This document shows positions 36,761 to 49,058 of a stretch of DNA of 64,000 bases, piece by piece. The notes below the pieces were generated by a model that was not told the origin of the DNA, ran no database searches, and was given only the letters and a program-made list of their open reading frames with translations. Within the stretch, counting starts at the first letter, position 1; each line of letters begins with the position of its first letter. The position numbers and the translations under genes were made by a program. This DNA is from Ziziphus jujuba. Its lineage: Eukaryota > Streptophyta > Magnoliopsida > Rosales > Rhamnaceae. The stretch spans positions 11,739,001 to 11,803,000 of the forward strand of contig NC_083387.1 of the NCBI RefSeq assembly GCF_031755915.1, written 5' to 3'.

Positions 36761-39700
36761 AAATTTTATATAAGCTTTGGTTAGATAATTATATACTAGA
36801 ATCAATCCTATACAATGCATAGCATGTGTAATTGTTATAGATGATTTCAAGAATAATATGTGATAATTAATTATATTCAAATCAAATCAAATTAATTAAT
36901 TATATTATTTTTGATGAGTAAAGACTAAAAATCAAAGCCTAAATTTGTTATTAATTTTATAATTTTAATTGATATTATTTGGTAGTTTTGCAAAAATCAA
37001 ATAATTTGGACATCCTTTTAATTGGTGCGAGCATGTCGCTCTAAATTCAATCAGAGAAATAATAAAAATTACGTAAAATAAATCTGACAAAGATCTGGCT
37101 ATTGTACTAATTTGTAGAAAACAAAAAAATTAAAAATTCTTAAATGCTTATAAGAAAAGGATTTTAAATATAAATTTAATCAATTAATTGAGATAATAAA
37201 AAAGAACAATAACTTTTTTAGAGAATAAAAAACATTGTAACAAAAATTAAAATTAAAAAAAAATATATTATTCAATAGTTATATACCTGATTGATTGAAA
37301 TTTGATAGATTATTTACTTTATTGCCTATTTATAGTTGAAAACCTTTAATATTTAACAAAGACACAAATATTGTTTTGAGTAATGAATACAAATTTTCTC
37401 CAATTCCTAAAATTAAGCCATTAGTGTAAATCAAAACTTTTTCTTTCATTATTTGAATCAATTTGAAAAATAACCATGTATGGTCACCTCTCTTATTAAT
37501 TTAAATATGATGCACATAGCCTTATATATGCCCTAATTAGCCTTATTCAAGCTTTATTTTACCCCAAAAAATAATTATTATTTTAAAAAGATATCATTTG
37601 CCTTATTCAGATTTCATTTATTATTTCTCAAAAAATAAAAGTAGCTTTAATTCCACAATTAATTTTCAAATTTATTATTACTGTTCAAAAATCATAATTT
37701 TGGTGTTTAAACGGAAAAAGAAAAATGTAATTTAAGTGTTTTGAACCAATATGCCCTAAATAATTGGCTACCTTCATGTTTATTTTTTCATAGTTAAAAA
37801 CCTAAATGAAATTAAATACAGCCCAATTACCAGTTATTTTATTAACCGTACAAAAAGAGCATTTAATTAATATTTACGAAGTAATTGGAATTTTTTAATT
37901 TATTAATTGCATAGTATTTATCTATAATTTATTATCCTAATGTTTATTTGGTTAAGAATATTGTTTTTTTAAGTTCTGGGATTAATAATTTCATTTTATG
38001 AACAAAAATTTTCAAATATTAAATTTTAATATCTCAATATCATAATTAATATTTCAATATGATCTTATTTAATTACCTATATTAATTTCTCATTATAATA
38101 ATATATATAATTTGAAATTTGAAAAGCCTTATATTGAAATTGTTCATTTTAAATTAATAGGCTATTTATTATTGGTAAATAATATCTATAAATAATAAAT
38201 GTGAGTCAAATTTTTAAAGTTTAAATTTTAAAATTTAAAATTTAAAAAGCTTTATATTAAAAAATTTAAAGTTTTAAATTAATAGGTACTCAATATGGGT
38301 AATTAATTTCATAATTTATGAAAATAAAAAATTTATATAGGTTAACACTTTCAAATTTTAAATTTTAAGTTTTAAATGAATAATTGACTAACTTGTGCTT
38401 GTATAACGTCAATATCGTGTATAAGGTAGTTTGTTTGGTAAATTGTAAATGCATTTTTCATTATTTGTTAAATGACGGTATTTGTACAGTTTTTCCATAA
38501 TTTATTAATATTTTATTTCTTATATGGAAAGTATTTTTTTCATAATTTATTATCATATTTTTCACTTGATTAGGAATATACATTTATAAAAGTATTGAGA
38601 TATCTACATAAATGGCAATTAATTAATATTTAGAAAGTAATTGTATATAATATTAGATATGTAAACCTAAACAAATAAATTAATTTTTTATGCAAATAAC
38701 AGTTTTTTTTTATATTTATTTATGTGTAATTATATTACTTATGACACTTGCCCTAACCTTTATAATACTTATCCTAACCTTAGTAAAATTATGAAGATAA
38801 CTCTCTTTTTTTTCCATATATTTATCATTATCACTTTAACTTAAGTTAAAATTTGTTGTCATGTAGTGAATTCAAGCAAATCGACTTATACATAAACTAA
38901 AATTTCTACTATTGGTTTTATTAAAAAAATATAATAAATTATATTAGATATCATTTTTTAGAATTTCAATTTAAATTTTTGAGCTTACCGCTATATGTTT
39001 TTAAATATTTTTTTCTATATATTACATCACATTTAATATTTATCAAACACAATTTTACCATTTTTTGGGAATATTTTCAAATATTTTGCCAAACATATTT
39101 TTGAATTCTAAAGTATAAAATTCATTTTATCATATTTATTTTATATAAATATTGTAACAAAAATTAAAAAAGAGAATATATATTATTAAAAAACATTGGA
39201 TTATTGCAAACATTCATGGCAATGTAAATTGAAAAATATTGGATTATTAAAAACATTCAGGGTAACATAAAATGGAAATATAAAAAAAAATAAAAAAATA
39301 AAAAAATAAAAAAAACTAGTAAATAAAATAAAATCATTATTTTTATTTCAATTTAAATAAAAAAATAAAATATTATTTTCAAACACAATAGACTTTAACC
39401 AAAAAAATGAAACGTTAAAAGAAAAAAAACTAAATTCTATAGGATAAACGCTTAATTTACGCACACAGTTTCTTGTTTAATGCAGTTGTTGCAAATTTTG
39501 GAAATTCTAGTATCACCAGACTTGAAAACGATAGTCTCGTTCTTTCTTACATGCTCTCAATCTGAAAAATCTCTTACATCTTGTCATTTTCATATTCTTG
39601 TCCTCCATCATCATGAGAAAATTCAATACATAAACGTAAATCAGCAACTAGCAGAATCTTCCTTAGAAACATTTTCTTTTTTCGGATTAGTTTCTGCACA

Positions 39701-41979
39701 TATTCTAATTTTGTATTGTCAACTTCATTATAAGATTCATCATCACATCCATGCTTATTATTCAGATGATTATGATTAAGGTCCATTCAATAAATAAAAA
39801 AAGTAAATTAAAATTAAGCAATAAAAAATAATTGAAACTAAAATATGAATAAATAAAAAACACCAAAATAAAATAATATAAAGCACTAATAGCTAAAATA
39901 TTGAACACTGAAATTCTAAACAACAAAAGATGGCACTTATTAATTATTTACCAAAATAGCTAAATGTATTTGGCTTATTTTGTATATAAAATAAAATCAA
40001 ATAATATATTTTGCATAGAAATCTTACTTTGTATGTTTAACAATTACATTTTAAAAAGGATATTTAAATTTTTTCCGCCAATAAAACAAAACTACATTAT
40101 GTATTTATTTTTTATTGCATAATTATGTATATCTTTATCATTTGCCATATAAGGTTTAGCCAAATAACTATAAATAACCTTGTCGTAGTTATTATTATAT
40201 AAGATATTATATATTTATATATATAGATATATTATTGTAGATATACAATATTAATCGATTTTTTATATGAAATATCCATAATCAAATATTCATTGTATTA
40301 TTTTCACAATCAATTTTACTAAAACTATGTAAAATCTAATATATATATATATATATATATATTTATGGTATGATAAAATCTCATTATGTTATTTGACAGT
40401 CTAACAATAATTAACAAAAATTTTTTTATACTTTTGGAAGGAAACATAAGTATCCACATGATGAGACGTGGCAAGATTTTCATATAGATATCTAACTTTT
40501 ATATATGATATAGATGTTTATATATGTGAATATATATAATAGTTTGTAATTGTTTCTAAATTTTAATATTCTTATTGTGAAATTGTGGATCTTAGTATTT
40601 GAAGAGTTATAGTAGTTGAATTGATTATTGCTATATAACTTTACATGATAATAGTTTTGGCATCAAAGACATATTTGTAATTTTATTATTTTATTTAGTT
40701 TATTTATAGATGATTTGCATATGATATTTCAAATAGTTACATTGAACTTTTCAGTATTGATATAAGGAAATAAATGATACTTTGTTATGGGATATATATG
40801 AGATATGGATCGGTGATACTATATACCAAGCAATACCAAAGTTATAAATACATATATGGATTCAGTTATGGATATAGTTATAATTATATATATAACTCAA
40901 CCACCTCCCATTATCATGTGATGTAGAGGTTGATTGAGAGGTTCCAGCTCTGCAACGTCTCAAAGATGTCGAGGGTCATATTTATACGAACCTACGTCGA
41001 CTCATATCTAAACTTGTATTATATTAGCTTGGATCTCAATTAAGTTCAAGTTTTTATGGAAAAAACTTGACCCCTAACCAACCTATGATTAGAAATCTTG
41101 GTATAATGAAGACACCACCATAAGTTATGGATGCCCTATTAATAAGTCAAAACTAAAACACACACTCTCTAATAGTGTTTTAGGTGTTCAAGAACAACAA
41201 AAGGAATTCTATCTTACAAAATAATTTATGTATATTATTGAAGGTGTATTCTTATTAAAAAATAAACCCTTAAATAGGTTAAAGTCACAAAACAATAAAC
41301 CCTAAAAACTAAGACAAAACTGGCCATACATTAACAATTTCCTAATGTGGCCGAAATTCCATTCATTTCCTAATCTAATTTTGATTAATTAATTTCTTTA
41401 TTTTGAATTAGGAATTAATTAATTTACAATTGAAATAATAAAATAATAACTTTCTTAAGTTAATTTGTCCAGAAAATAAATAAATAAAAACCTAAATAAA
41501 AGACTAATTTCGTAAAACAAAAAGTCAAAAGCAAATTAGAAAACTAGTTGACTAGTTTGACCATTAAACTAACTTTGACTAAATTTCAGCTTGCAAAGTC
41601 TCCAAAGCAACTCCCATATGCCATGCAGGATGTCAAATAGGATTATTTATGAGTCTCACATGTTGCCTTTGCTTGGAATAAAGAGAAAATGTCAAATCAA
41701 CAAAATACAGTAAAACCAGTAACAAATACAGCAAAACCGGCCATGTCTTTCCCCTATGCACACAACCCCTTGTTGTTTGCCTTTGGTTCTATCTTGACCT
41801 GTTTCCATGACCTCTTAAAGATATTCATTGGATCCATGAAGTGTTGGAACCATTTCTTGCTGTCCAGAGTCCATATTTGCACTAAAACAGCTACCCCAGG
41901 TCCATATCGGCCTCCACCACTTGGATGCTTAAAACAAGTTTTGTATCTTTGAGTATTGACAAGTCCTTTTGAGAATTGA
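36761..41979. other. Gene-free, very AT-rich region
   Basis: Poly-A/T rich with a (TA)n tract near 40342-40362. Apart from a short minus ORF near 39.6 kb, nothing coding or repeated within the window was recognised. Confidence 0.5.
39574..39786 (-). other. Unidentified 70-codon open frame
   Basis: The translation starts MDLNHNHLNNKHGCDDESYN and has a charged stretch, LEYVQKLIRKKKMFLRKIL. Composition is more protein-like than most short ORFs here, and the same frame continues after one stop with further polar sequence to about 39440. It might be the N-terminal relic of a transposon protein such as a Harbinger-type one, but no diagnostic motif is present. Confidence 0.25.
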
Positions 41980-42200
41980 TAACTTCCTATATAAAGGCAG
42001 TCAGTTTGTCCTTAAATCTCTTGACTTGTGCCCTATTGATCGACCTAGATTTCATCCGTATTGGATCAACACCCCACCGAGTAGTTGGTTGTGCAAACAT
42101 GGGCGGATTCTTATCACATATGACAGTTTTCCCCATTGGCTTTGCAATGCTTAATAGCACTATAAGTCGTATGATAGGATTTGGTATGGGCATTGCACAT
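41980..42200 (-). pseudogene. Gag-like fragment of an LTR retrotransposon
   Basis: The minus translation contains SRSINRAQVKRFKDKLTAFI, which resembles the 'GPxTRARAKRFKEALxAxI' segment common near the end of gag in plant Ty3/gypsy polyproteins. The surrounding frame is short and stopped. It could derive from an element whose remaining parts lie at about 41100-41980, but no LTR pair was identified. Confidence 0.3.
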
Positions 42201-43139
42201 AGGTTCTGATATTATGCATATTAAGGTTATGAAAATATTACTTTTGCCTATGGATTATTATGAAAATTAAAATTTATTTATTTAAGTACGAGGGATTATG
42301 ACTGGTATCACATTTACAAATATGTTTATATGGAATATAAAATTTGCTATATTTTTGAAAAAAAAATTCATGAATTTTGTAAAAGACATTTTCCTAAAGA
42401 GTGAAACTTTCGAAAGAGTGCAAGTGAGGTTTTGAGAGAATTATTTTAAAGATAAATGACTATTTTTATATTATTACTTCATTCCATTCACTGAGCTTGT
42501 TTCATAGTTTTGTGTTTTTTAAACTATTTTCCTAGACCTCCATTGACAAGTTACATCCATCACATTCAGGTATCTTCATTGTTTACATGATATTCCGCTA
42601 CTGATGTATTATTTCTTTTCCTTTGACTCTGATAATAGTAAATAATTTTTCTTTTAATAAATTCTTATGTATACATTATGTTGAGTACTTTTGAGATTTT
42701 ATATTAGTTCATTGTACTCTGTAGATTGTTTTTACGGATTAATCTAATATGTATGACTTCTATATTATTTTTTATTGGTGATTTCATGAGAATTTCATAA
42801 ATAAATAAAAATTATTATTACTTTTATATATATTGTTAGGTTACATCCAATTATAAGAAGATTTTATATAGAAAATTCGGTAGGGTTTTCCTAAGAGGGA
42901 TCACTTTGGATATCTTGCAAGGACCTGAAAGTGATCCTATCACAACCACTGATATCAATTATGACATCATCATTATTATTTTTTTAAAAATTAAGGGGAA
43001 ATGGTTATTTTTTATTGTTTTCCTTATTGGCTTTTTTATTGTTGCAATTTTTAATTTGGCAACAATTATTAAACAATCAGTTGTGTGTTTTTACCAGACA
43101 CATTGAAAGATGAAAAGGCTGCTCATTTTTTTCTAAAAC
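42201..43139. other. Gene-free AT-rich region
   Basis: No coding or repeat signal beyond short low-complexity ORFs. Confidence 0.45.
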
Positions 43140-45103
43140 ATTGTCCTGTGACTATTATATAAGCTAAAACAAGCAGAAAAGCGATGCACACTTAGAGGAG
43201 TATTTTGAAGCATTATTAATTCATTCGAATTTGAAGGGCATAAGACAAATTGGTCCGAAATGGTATAAAGGTCCATGGTTGAGGAACAAGCACTAGCAAT
43301 AACATGTATTTGCTCTAAAAAGGTCCATGGTTAAGGAACAGGTACTAATAATAACATGCATTTGCTTGTAAGTTTGTTCTAGAATTGTTGAAATTTAAAT
43401 AATTCATTTCTAGAACTATGAAGGTGAGTATTGTTTTGTGTATTTCCTAAAAATCAATGTAAAATATAAGGAAGAAATGATAGATATGAAGGTGATGTGA
43501 GCATGAAACCGTTTAATTGGCAAAATAACTTTTAAGGTGCCTTTAAGTAAAGGAAAGACCCCATAAAAAGTGAAAATAAATTCAAAAATCATTAATTACA
43601 TCATCATTGGATATGCACGTAATAGTAGTGTTATTTTTTGTGCACGAGTCTAAAATCCCAAACTCCACAAAAACACAATGAAGATGAGAGAGTGCCTTAA
43701 ATGGAATATTTCAAGTGATTGAAGGTTTGGTTTACTCAATGAGTTGTACAAAACAAGACATAATCTACAAAGTTAGCAAACTGAGTAGATGATGATGATG
43801 ACTGGAAAGGATTTTATCCACAATGAGTTCATTATTTTGGATAAGTATAGTGAAGAGATTGAATGGTAAGTCCAGATATCTATATCCTAAACACAATACC
43901 GTGAGATAGTAATCTCAATTAGAGTTATTTTTATTGACTATATAAAGTCAAAAGATAACATTGCAGATTCACTGAAAAAGTTAGGAAGAGGTTAGTTGAA
44001 GATATCATTGAGAGGAATAAACGAAAGCCTATAAAATTGATAATTGATATAATGGACACCCAGTCTAGTTGACTAGAGATCCCAAGATCTAGGTTCAATG
44101 GGACAACTAAATTGTAAAGATTAAGTAAGATCAGGTGATATCCTCCTATTCATTTCTATGATGAAACAGTTATGCTTATTGGGAAAGGTTAAGATATATG
44201 CTTTTAACAATTCTTATGCGTTGAAAGAATCCAAGCAAAGTAATGTAGATTACTCTTAAATAAGAAATCACCTATGTGAGAATGAAATGGGGCCACTATA
44301 AAGGAGAATTGTTGGGGCACAATTCTTTGAAAGCTTTTGCAGAACCAGAGAGATGGTCATGGTCAAAATGAATATGATAGTAGAATTGAAATGTGTTATG
44401 ATGAATTTCCTATATGAGGTATACAAAAACGACAAAAAAGTTCAAGGACATCGCATCTACTTTTAGTCAATAAAATATATATATTCTCACAAGGGAATGT
44501 TTGAAAGGTGACACTTATATATCCTATGTAGGTTCTGATTGTAACCTCTATCACCAAAGTCTTTTTCTTTTATTTTTGGGTCCCAAGCTTTCTTTTTAAG
44601 TCATTTTGTCATATTCAATTATATGGGGGATTGTTGGAAAACTTTGGTTATTAAACCAAATTAATTTTTTGTAATAGTTATACTAAATATTTTGTTAATT
44701 ATATTAAAAACCTAGATTGTATAACAGCCATATTGATTGGCTTGTTTGATAGGTTTTCAAACCAAGAGTTACAAAATTTAAATGAATTTGATTTTGTAAC
44801 GACTATTTTAATTGTATGATTAATGGCAGTTTTAATTCTCCGTTGGTTGAGGCTTATATATATAGCCTAATCTCCTTTTTAGTTTAGATGTTAAATTAAG
44901 ACAAAACATAAGGATTATAGGAGAAGAAACTTTGTAGCTCTCTTTTCAAATCCTTTTGAAATTTCTTAGATTTATCCAAAGTCATTCAGTATGATAGAGG
45001 AAAAACAATTTTAAATTTGCTGAGAGAAGTTCAAAGGTACAATGTTTAAAGCTTCAATAGTCCGTTGCATCCTAAAAGATAGATGTATTTAGATTTACTA
45101 ACA
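43140..45103 (+). mobile_element. 3' part of a decayed Ty1/copia element with LTR
   Basis: Translation near 43720-43790 gives GLVYSMSCTKQDIIYKVSKL, and near 43870-44000 GKSRYLYPKHNTVR then DNIADSLKKLGRG in another frame; both are hallmark blocks of the copia RNase H region ('MSCTRPDIxYxV', 'SKDNxADxLTKxL'). A purine-rich tract ATATGGGGGAT ends at 44631 and the 472-bp LTR (TGTTGG...TAACA) occupies 44632-45103. Reverse transcriptase and integrase are not recognisable. Stops and frameshifts are frequent, so this is a relic. Confidence 0.7.
44632..45103 (+). repeat. Copia LTR, 472 bp, copy 2
   Basis: Begins TGTTGGAAAACTTTGGTTAT after a polypurine tract and ends CTAACA. Full-length counterpart of 33638-34111 in the same orientation. 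Downstream similarity continues for about 25 bp (AGTAAATCTGTTTTAA here against AGCAAATCTATTTTAA there), beyond what an LTR pair from one element should share. Confidence 0.78.
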
Positions 45104-45224
45104 CCGAGAAGGAGTAAATCTGTTTTAAGGACACTGGATGGGACACAAGCCTTGAACTTAAAATTTAATCCTACGTATTTAATCCTACTTCCAATTACAA
45201 TCTTATAGGTTTTTTTATATTAAT

Positions 45225-45445
45225 ATTTTTTATCAATTTATTTTTTTTATTATTTGTTGAGATTATCTTTTACAAGCTTTCATGTATACATATATATATA
45301 TAGATATCTAGCTTGTTTTATTTTTGTAATTTATTGTATTCTTTTTTTTCAAGTTTTACATATGAATTACGTATTAATCTTATGCTCCTCATCATTGCTA
45401 CAAATTTGTATAATTATATTTTTACATAATATTTTCTAGCAATAA
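45225..45445 (-). repeat. Dispersed repeat, arm B (inverted partner of 34135-34345)
   Basis: Carries GATTATCTTTTACAAGCTTT, a TA-rich middle, and TTAATCTTATGCTCCTCATC, the exact complements of blocks in 34135-34345. It lies about 120 bp after copia LTR copy 2. Confidence 0.7.
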
Positions 45446-46504
45446 TAGGAATCAAACTTCAAAATGTGTGAGGAGATAAAAAAATAAAATAAAATAAAAA
45501 ATAGATCTATGTAATTTAATTTCTTGACTAGCGACCTGGTTTTAACATGGGCAAAACAGCCATGAAAATACAAGGATTCCCACATTATAGCTGATGGTTT
45601 CCAACTAAATGTCAAGTTCAAAACTCAATTCTGATTTATGCTTGTTTTTTGGTTTCTAGTATGTGGTTTTTATTTTATTTTATTTTTCTCTTTTCCTCTT
45701 TGGGTTTTGGTTGTTTAAAAAGGATAAAAAGGTTTTCAATTTGTAAAGGTATGTTTTATATTACTAGGCAAATTCGAACAAATGGGATATCTAAAGTATT
45801 TGAAGAGCAAGTGATATTTGTAGCAGTACTAAAATGTTAAGCTTATTTATTAAGCCATCTATTTGCTTATGCTCCAATTAATTGATGAAGTTAGACGGTA
45901 TTTTTGCAATTTTTCAAATATTATGGTTAGTTATTAAGCCAACATTTTGTTCTCTAACATTACATTTATTATATTTAGGCTTTGTTATAAGAGGAACTAT
46001 TTTATTTAAAAAAAAAAAAAATCTTGCTGTTTATTGTCTATGCTTCTATTATAAAAATCTATCTCTGTCACTTTATCCTCTTTTTTTCTTTTTTTTTTCC
46101 TTTTTTTTTTTTGTCCCTCTAAAGAACAGCTAACGTTTTTCCATAGATTTTAGACCATCAACTTTAACCTTGTGAAGATTCATAGCTAATTCTCTCTTAA
46201 GCAACACATAAAGCCCAAACTTTATTACTTGCACATCAAACAAAGAAGAAATGTTTATTGAAAGTCCATTGCTTTTTTGATTTTTAAAAAAATATTAAGT
46301 TAGGGTATGGTTAACATGTCTCCTAACAGGGAAATTAATAGATAATAAAAAAAGTTTAATGAAAGATTAGATATGAAAATTGATAAGAAAGATGTAAAAG
46401 ACAGGAGAAGTTAATAAGAGGTAATGTTCGATGAAGTTCATATATTATGAACCTTGTAAAAACAACTATTACAATTAATATAAGTAGAGTTTGGGTTATG
46501 GAGT

Positions 46505-46990
46505 TTAAAGCTATATATAGGCTCAAGCGGCTTATGATCAACTCAAGTTCAATTTGAAAGCAAGTTCATAAAGAAACAAGTCGAGCTCGAATAAGAAATG
46601 AAACTCACGAATTGATCTTGAGCAATAAATTAAATTTGTGAATAGCTCATGAATAGTTTAAATCTATCATTTATATATATCTATATAAAAACTATTTTGT
46701 AAACTTAAGTATTGAGCATTTATACCACATAAACAATATTTTTATTATATTTTAAATTTATAATCTTTTTAAAATTAAATGAATTTTATAATAAAATTAA
46801 ATTAATTTAAATAAATATAATTCATCAATTATTAATGTTAAAATTTTATTTTAAAAAAACAAATATTAAAGCTTTCAATTTTTTATAACATACCGAGCCG
46901 AGCTAAGCTAAATTTGAACATTTCTAAAATCATGCAAGTGATCTTGAGAATGTTGATACTCAACACATTTACACCTCTAATGGAGTTGGA
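46505..46990. repeat. Possible DNA-transposon relic with GAGCTCGA/GAGCCGAGCT motifs
   Basis: The blocks CAAGTCGAGCTCGAATAAG near the left and CCGAGCCGAGCTAAGCTAAA near the right enclose AT-rich DNA. In plants this vocabulary is typical of a widespread non-autonomous repeat. No termini or target duplication could be defined. Confidence 0.3.
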
Positions 46991-47920
46991 GTTGGCTTAT
47001 TAGATTCAGATTTGAATTTCTTTATTTTCATAATTTAATCCAAACACAAAAAACTTAAATAATGAGAAACCTACACTTGGTCACTTTTTAAAATTCCTAA
47101 ATACATTTTATCCTCATTTTTTTGGAGAATGTTGATTGCATGTAATTTTAATGTAATTAAATTTACCTGGCACACAATATTCAAATTTATATAGACCATC
47201 ACTGTCATATTTAATTTAATTTCCTTACTTCTTTCTTTAAAGAGAATATAAATAAAATTTAAGTCAAAAGGTTTATGACCACAACATGTTTTTCTATATC
47301 TTTCATCATGTTCCAAGTTGAAATGATAAAACATATCATCAATCCCTTTTTAGACAAGTAAAATTTTGAACTATTACAATAACTACTATAATTTAAAACA
47401 CCTGATTTAATTTTGTAATTTTTGTGCAAAATACATAATTGTTCTACATCTCTTTATTGAGTTTGGAAGCAAATAATTCTTTTACTTTGTACAAGTTCGA
47501 ATGGAAGAACCTCAATTTTTCAATAATTTTAATTTAATTTCCTTCATTTCTTAGTAATAAATATCCATAGTTTGGATAAAAACAATTTGTAAATAATTGA
47601 TTTGATATTATTTATTATTGTCTTTTTTTCCATGTAAAAGTGGAAAATCCATTCTTTTGCTATGTGATGTACAAATATTTATAAGATTGTTGTACCTTTT
47701 TTTAAAGAAAATTTTAAAAAAAGTTGTTGAATTCTTTTCAAAATCTCAAATATATTTTATAGTTTCAAAATATATTTTTAAATACTAAATTCTGCTATCA
47801 AAATAAATAATATAAACCAAAAGTTTGACGAGGGAAAATTATAAAGAGGCAAATTAACTTATGTTGGATTTATGTTAAAAGTGTTAATGTTCTTATAACA
47901 CTGTCATAACCTATTTTTAA

Positions 47921-47961
<41 letters not shown>

Positions 47962-47962
47962 A
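47921..47962. repeat. (AC)n(AT)n compound microsatellite
   Basis: About eight AC units run directly into about eleven AT units. Confidence 0.9.
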
Positions 47963-48221
47963 CAATATAACACCTTAGTAGGCTTGGCCTATGAGAATAC
48001 ACCTCCACGAGTTGTGTTAAACTATATCTGGATGAAGTCCTTTTTAATTTAGACTATGTAATGTTGTCCATATACATGCATATATATTTATATAAATTTT
48101 CTCTATCCAAGACAACATATATTCTGAAAAAGATACGTGTATAAATAAAGTACATGCATATCCTGAAATAGATAAGTATTATCTCAGATAAAAATTCATC
48201 TAGACTTCTTGAATCAGAATT

Positions 48222-48235
48222 ACTGTGTGTGTGTG

Positions 48236-48271
<36 letters not shown>
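48222..48271. repeat. (TG)n(TC)n(TA)n compound microsatellite
   Basis: Three dinucleotide motifs in series without a spacer. Produces repetitive ORFs on both strands. Confidence 0.9.
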
Positions 48272-48423
48272 ATTTTTCTCGCATACCTATCAAAACGGGT
48301 GTTTCCCTCGAAATTTTTTGGTCTTTTATGATATCCACACAAAAAAACTGTGTGGACATTTGCACTAAAGAAAGTCTATATATAAGAAATAATATATATA
48401 TATATATATGTATAATTTTTATT

Positions 48424-48640
48424 ATTAAAACTAATGTTAGAATTTATCTTTTTTAATCTTTTCATCATATTAAAAATTAAAATTCACAATTATATTCATT
48501 AATCATCGATCTCAACATAATTTACTTTTTCTAAATATGATTTCAATATGTTACTAAATTTATATTTTACTATTTTTAAATCTTAAACATAATCTTTGAT
48601 ATAATCCAAAACCTAATAAAAATAAATAAATATTAAAACT
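48424..48640 (+). repeat. TA-microsatellite-linked MITE, copy 4
   Basis: The core CAATTATATTCATTAATCAT and following blocks match 3755-3975 and 9221-9420 at lower identity. A (TA)n tract at 48392-48409 precedes it directly. Confidence 0.45.
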
Positions 48641-49058
48641 ACCATATCCTCCTAATGTAAACCTACCAACGGCTGGTTGTTCTAAAAAAAATGATTTATG
48701 TCAACCCAAAAAGTGAAAATAATAATGTCTGTCAAACAATAATAAAAATAAAAATAAAAAAAGGATAATTAAACCCTGTTTTATTTCTTTAGAATTAGAA
48801 AGAACAATAATTTTCGGTAAATATTCAAAGATTTCTAGGTCCATGTACACAACAATACATACTTTACGTCCCGTGCCCAAATCCAAAGATATAAAACTGG
48901 CTGTAGAACACTATTTCTAATTTTCCTCAACTTTTCTTTAAGCCATTGACATTTAGTTCCATGAAAATTTTAAACCCACCCTTAACTTCTGCTTTTCTCA
49001 TTTCCAAATGCCTGATCTGAACATCCAAAAATTAAAAGGGGTGTATATAATTTCTAAA

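Larger units (their letters stand above)
45446..49058. other. Gene-free region 3' of the nitrite reductase gene
   Basis: Short ORFs at 45649 and 45882 lack domains. Contains poly-T tracts near 46080-46110, a possible hAT-type relic (46505-46990), microsatellites and one TA-linked MITE. Confidence 0.5.

Noticed and set aside
44050..44150. tRNA-like stretch with TCTAGTTGACTAGA and GGTTCAATGG
   Set aside because: No acceptor-stem pairing and wrong spacing; lies in the copia relic tail.
48054..48456. ORFs of 103 and 75 codons on opposite strands
   Set aside because: Mostly translations of TG/TC/TA microsatellites.
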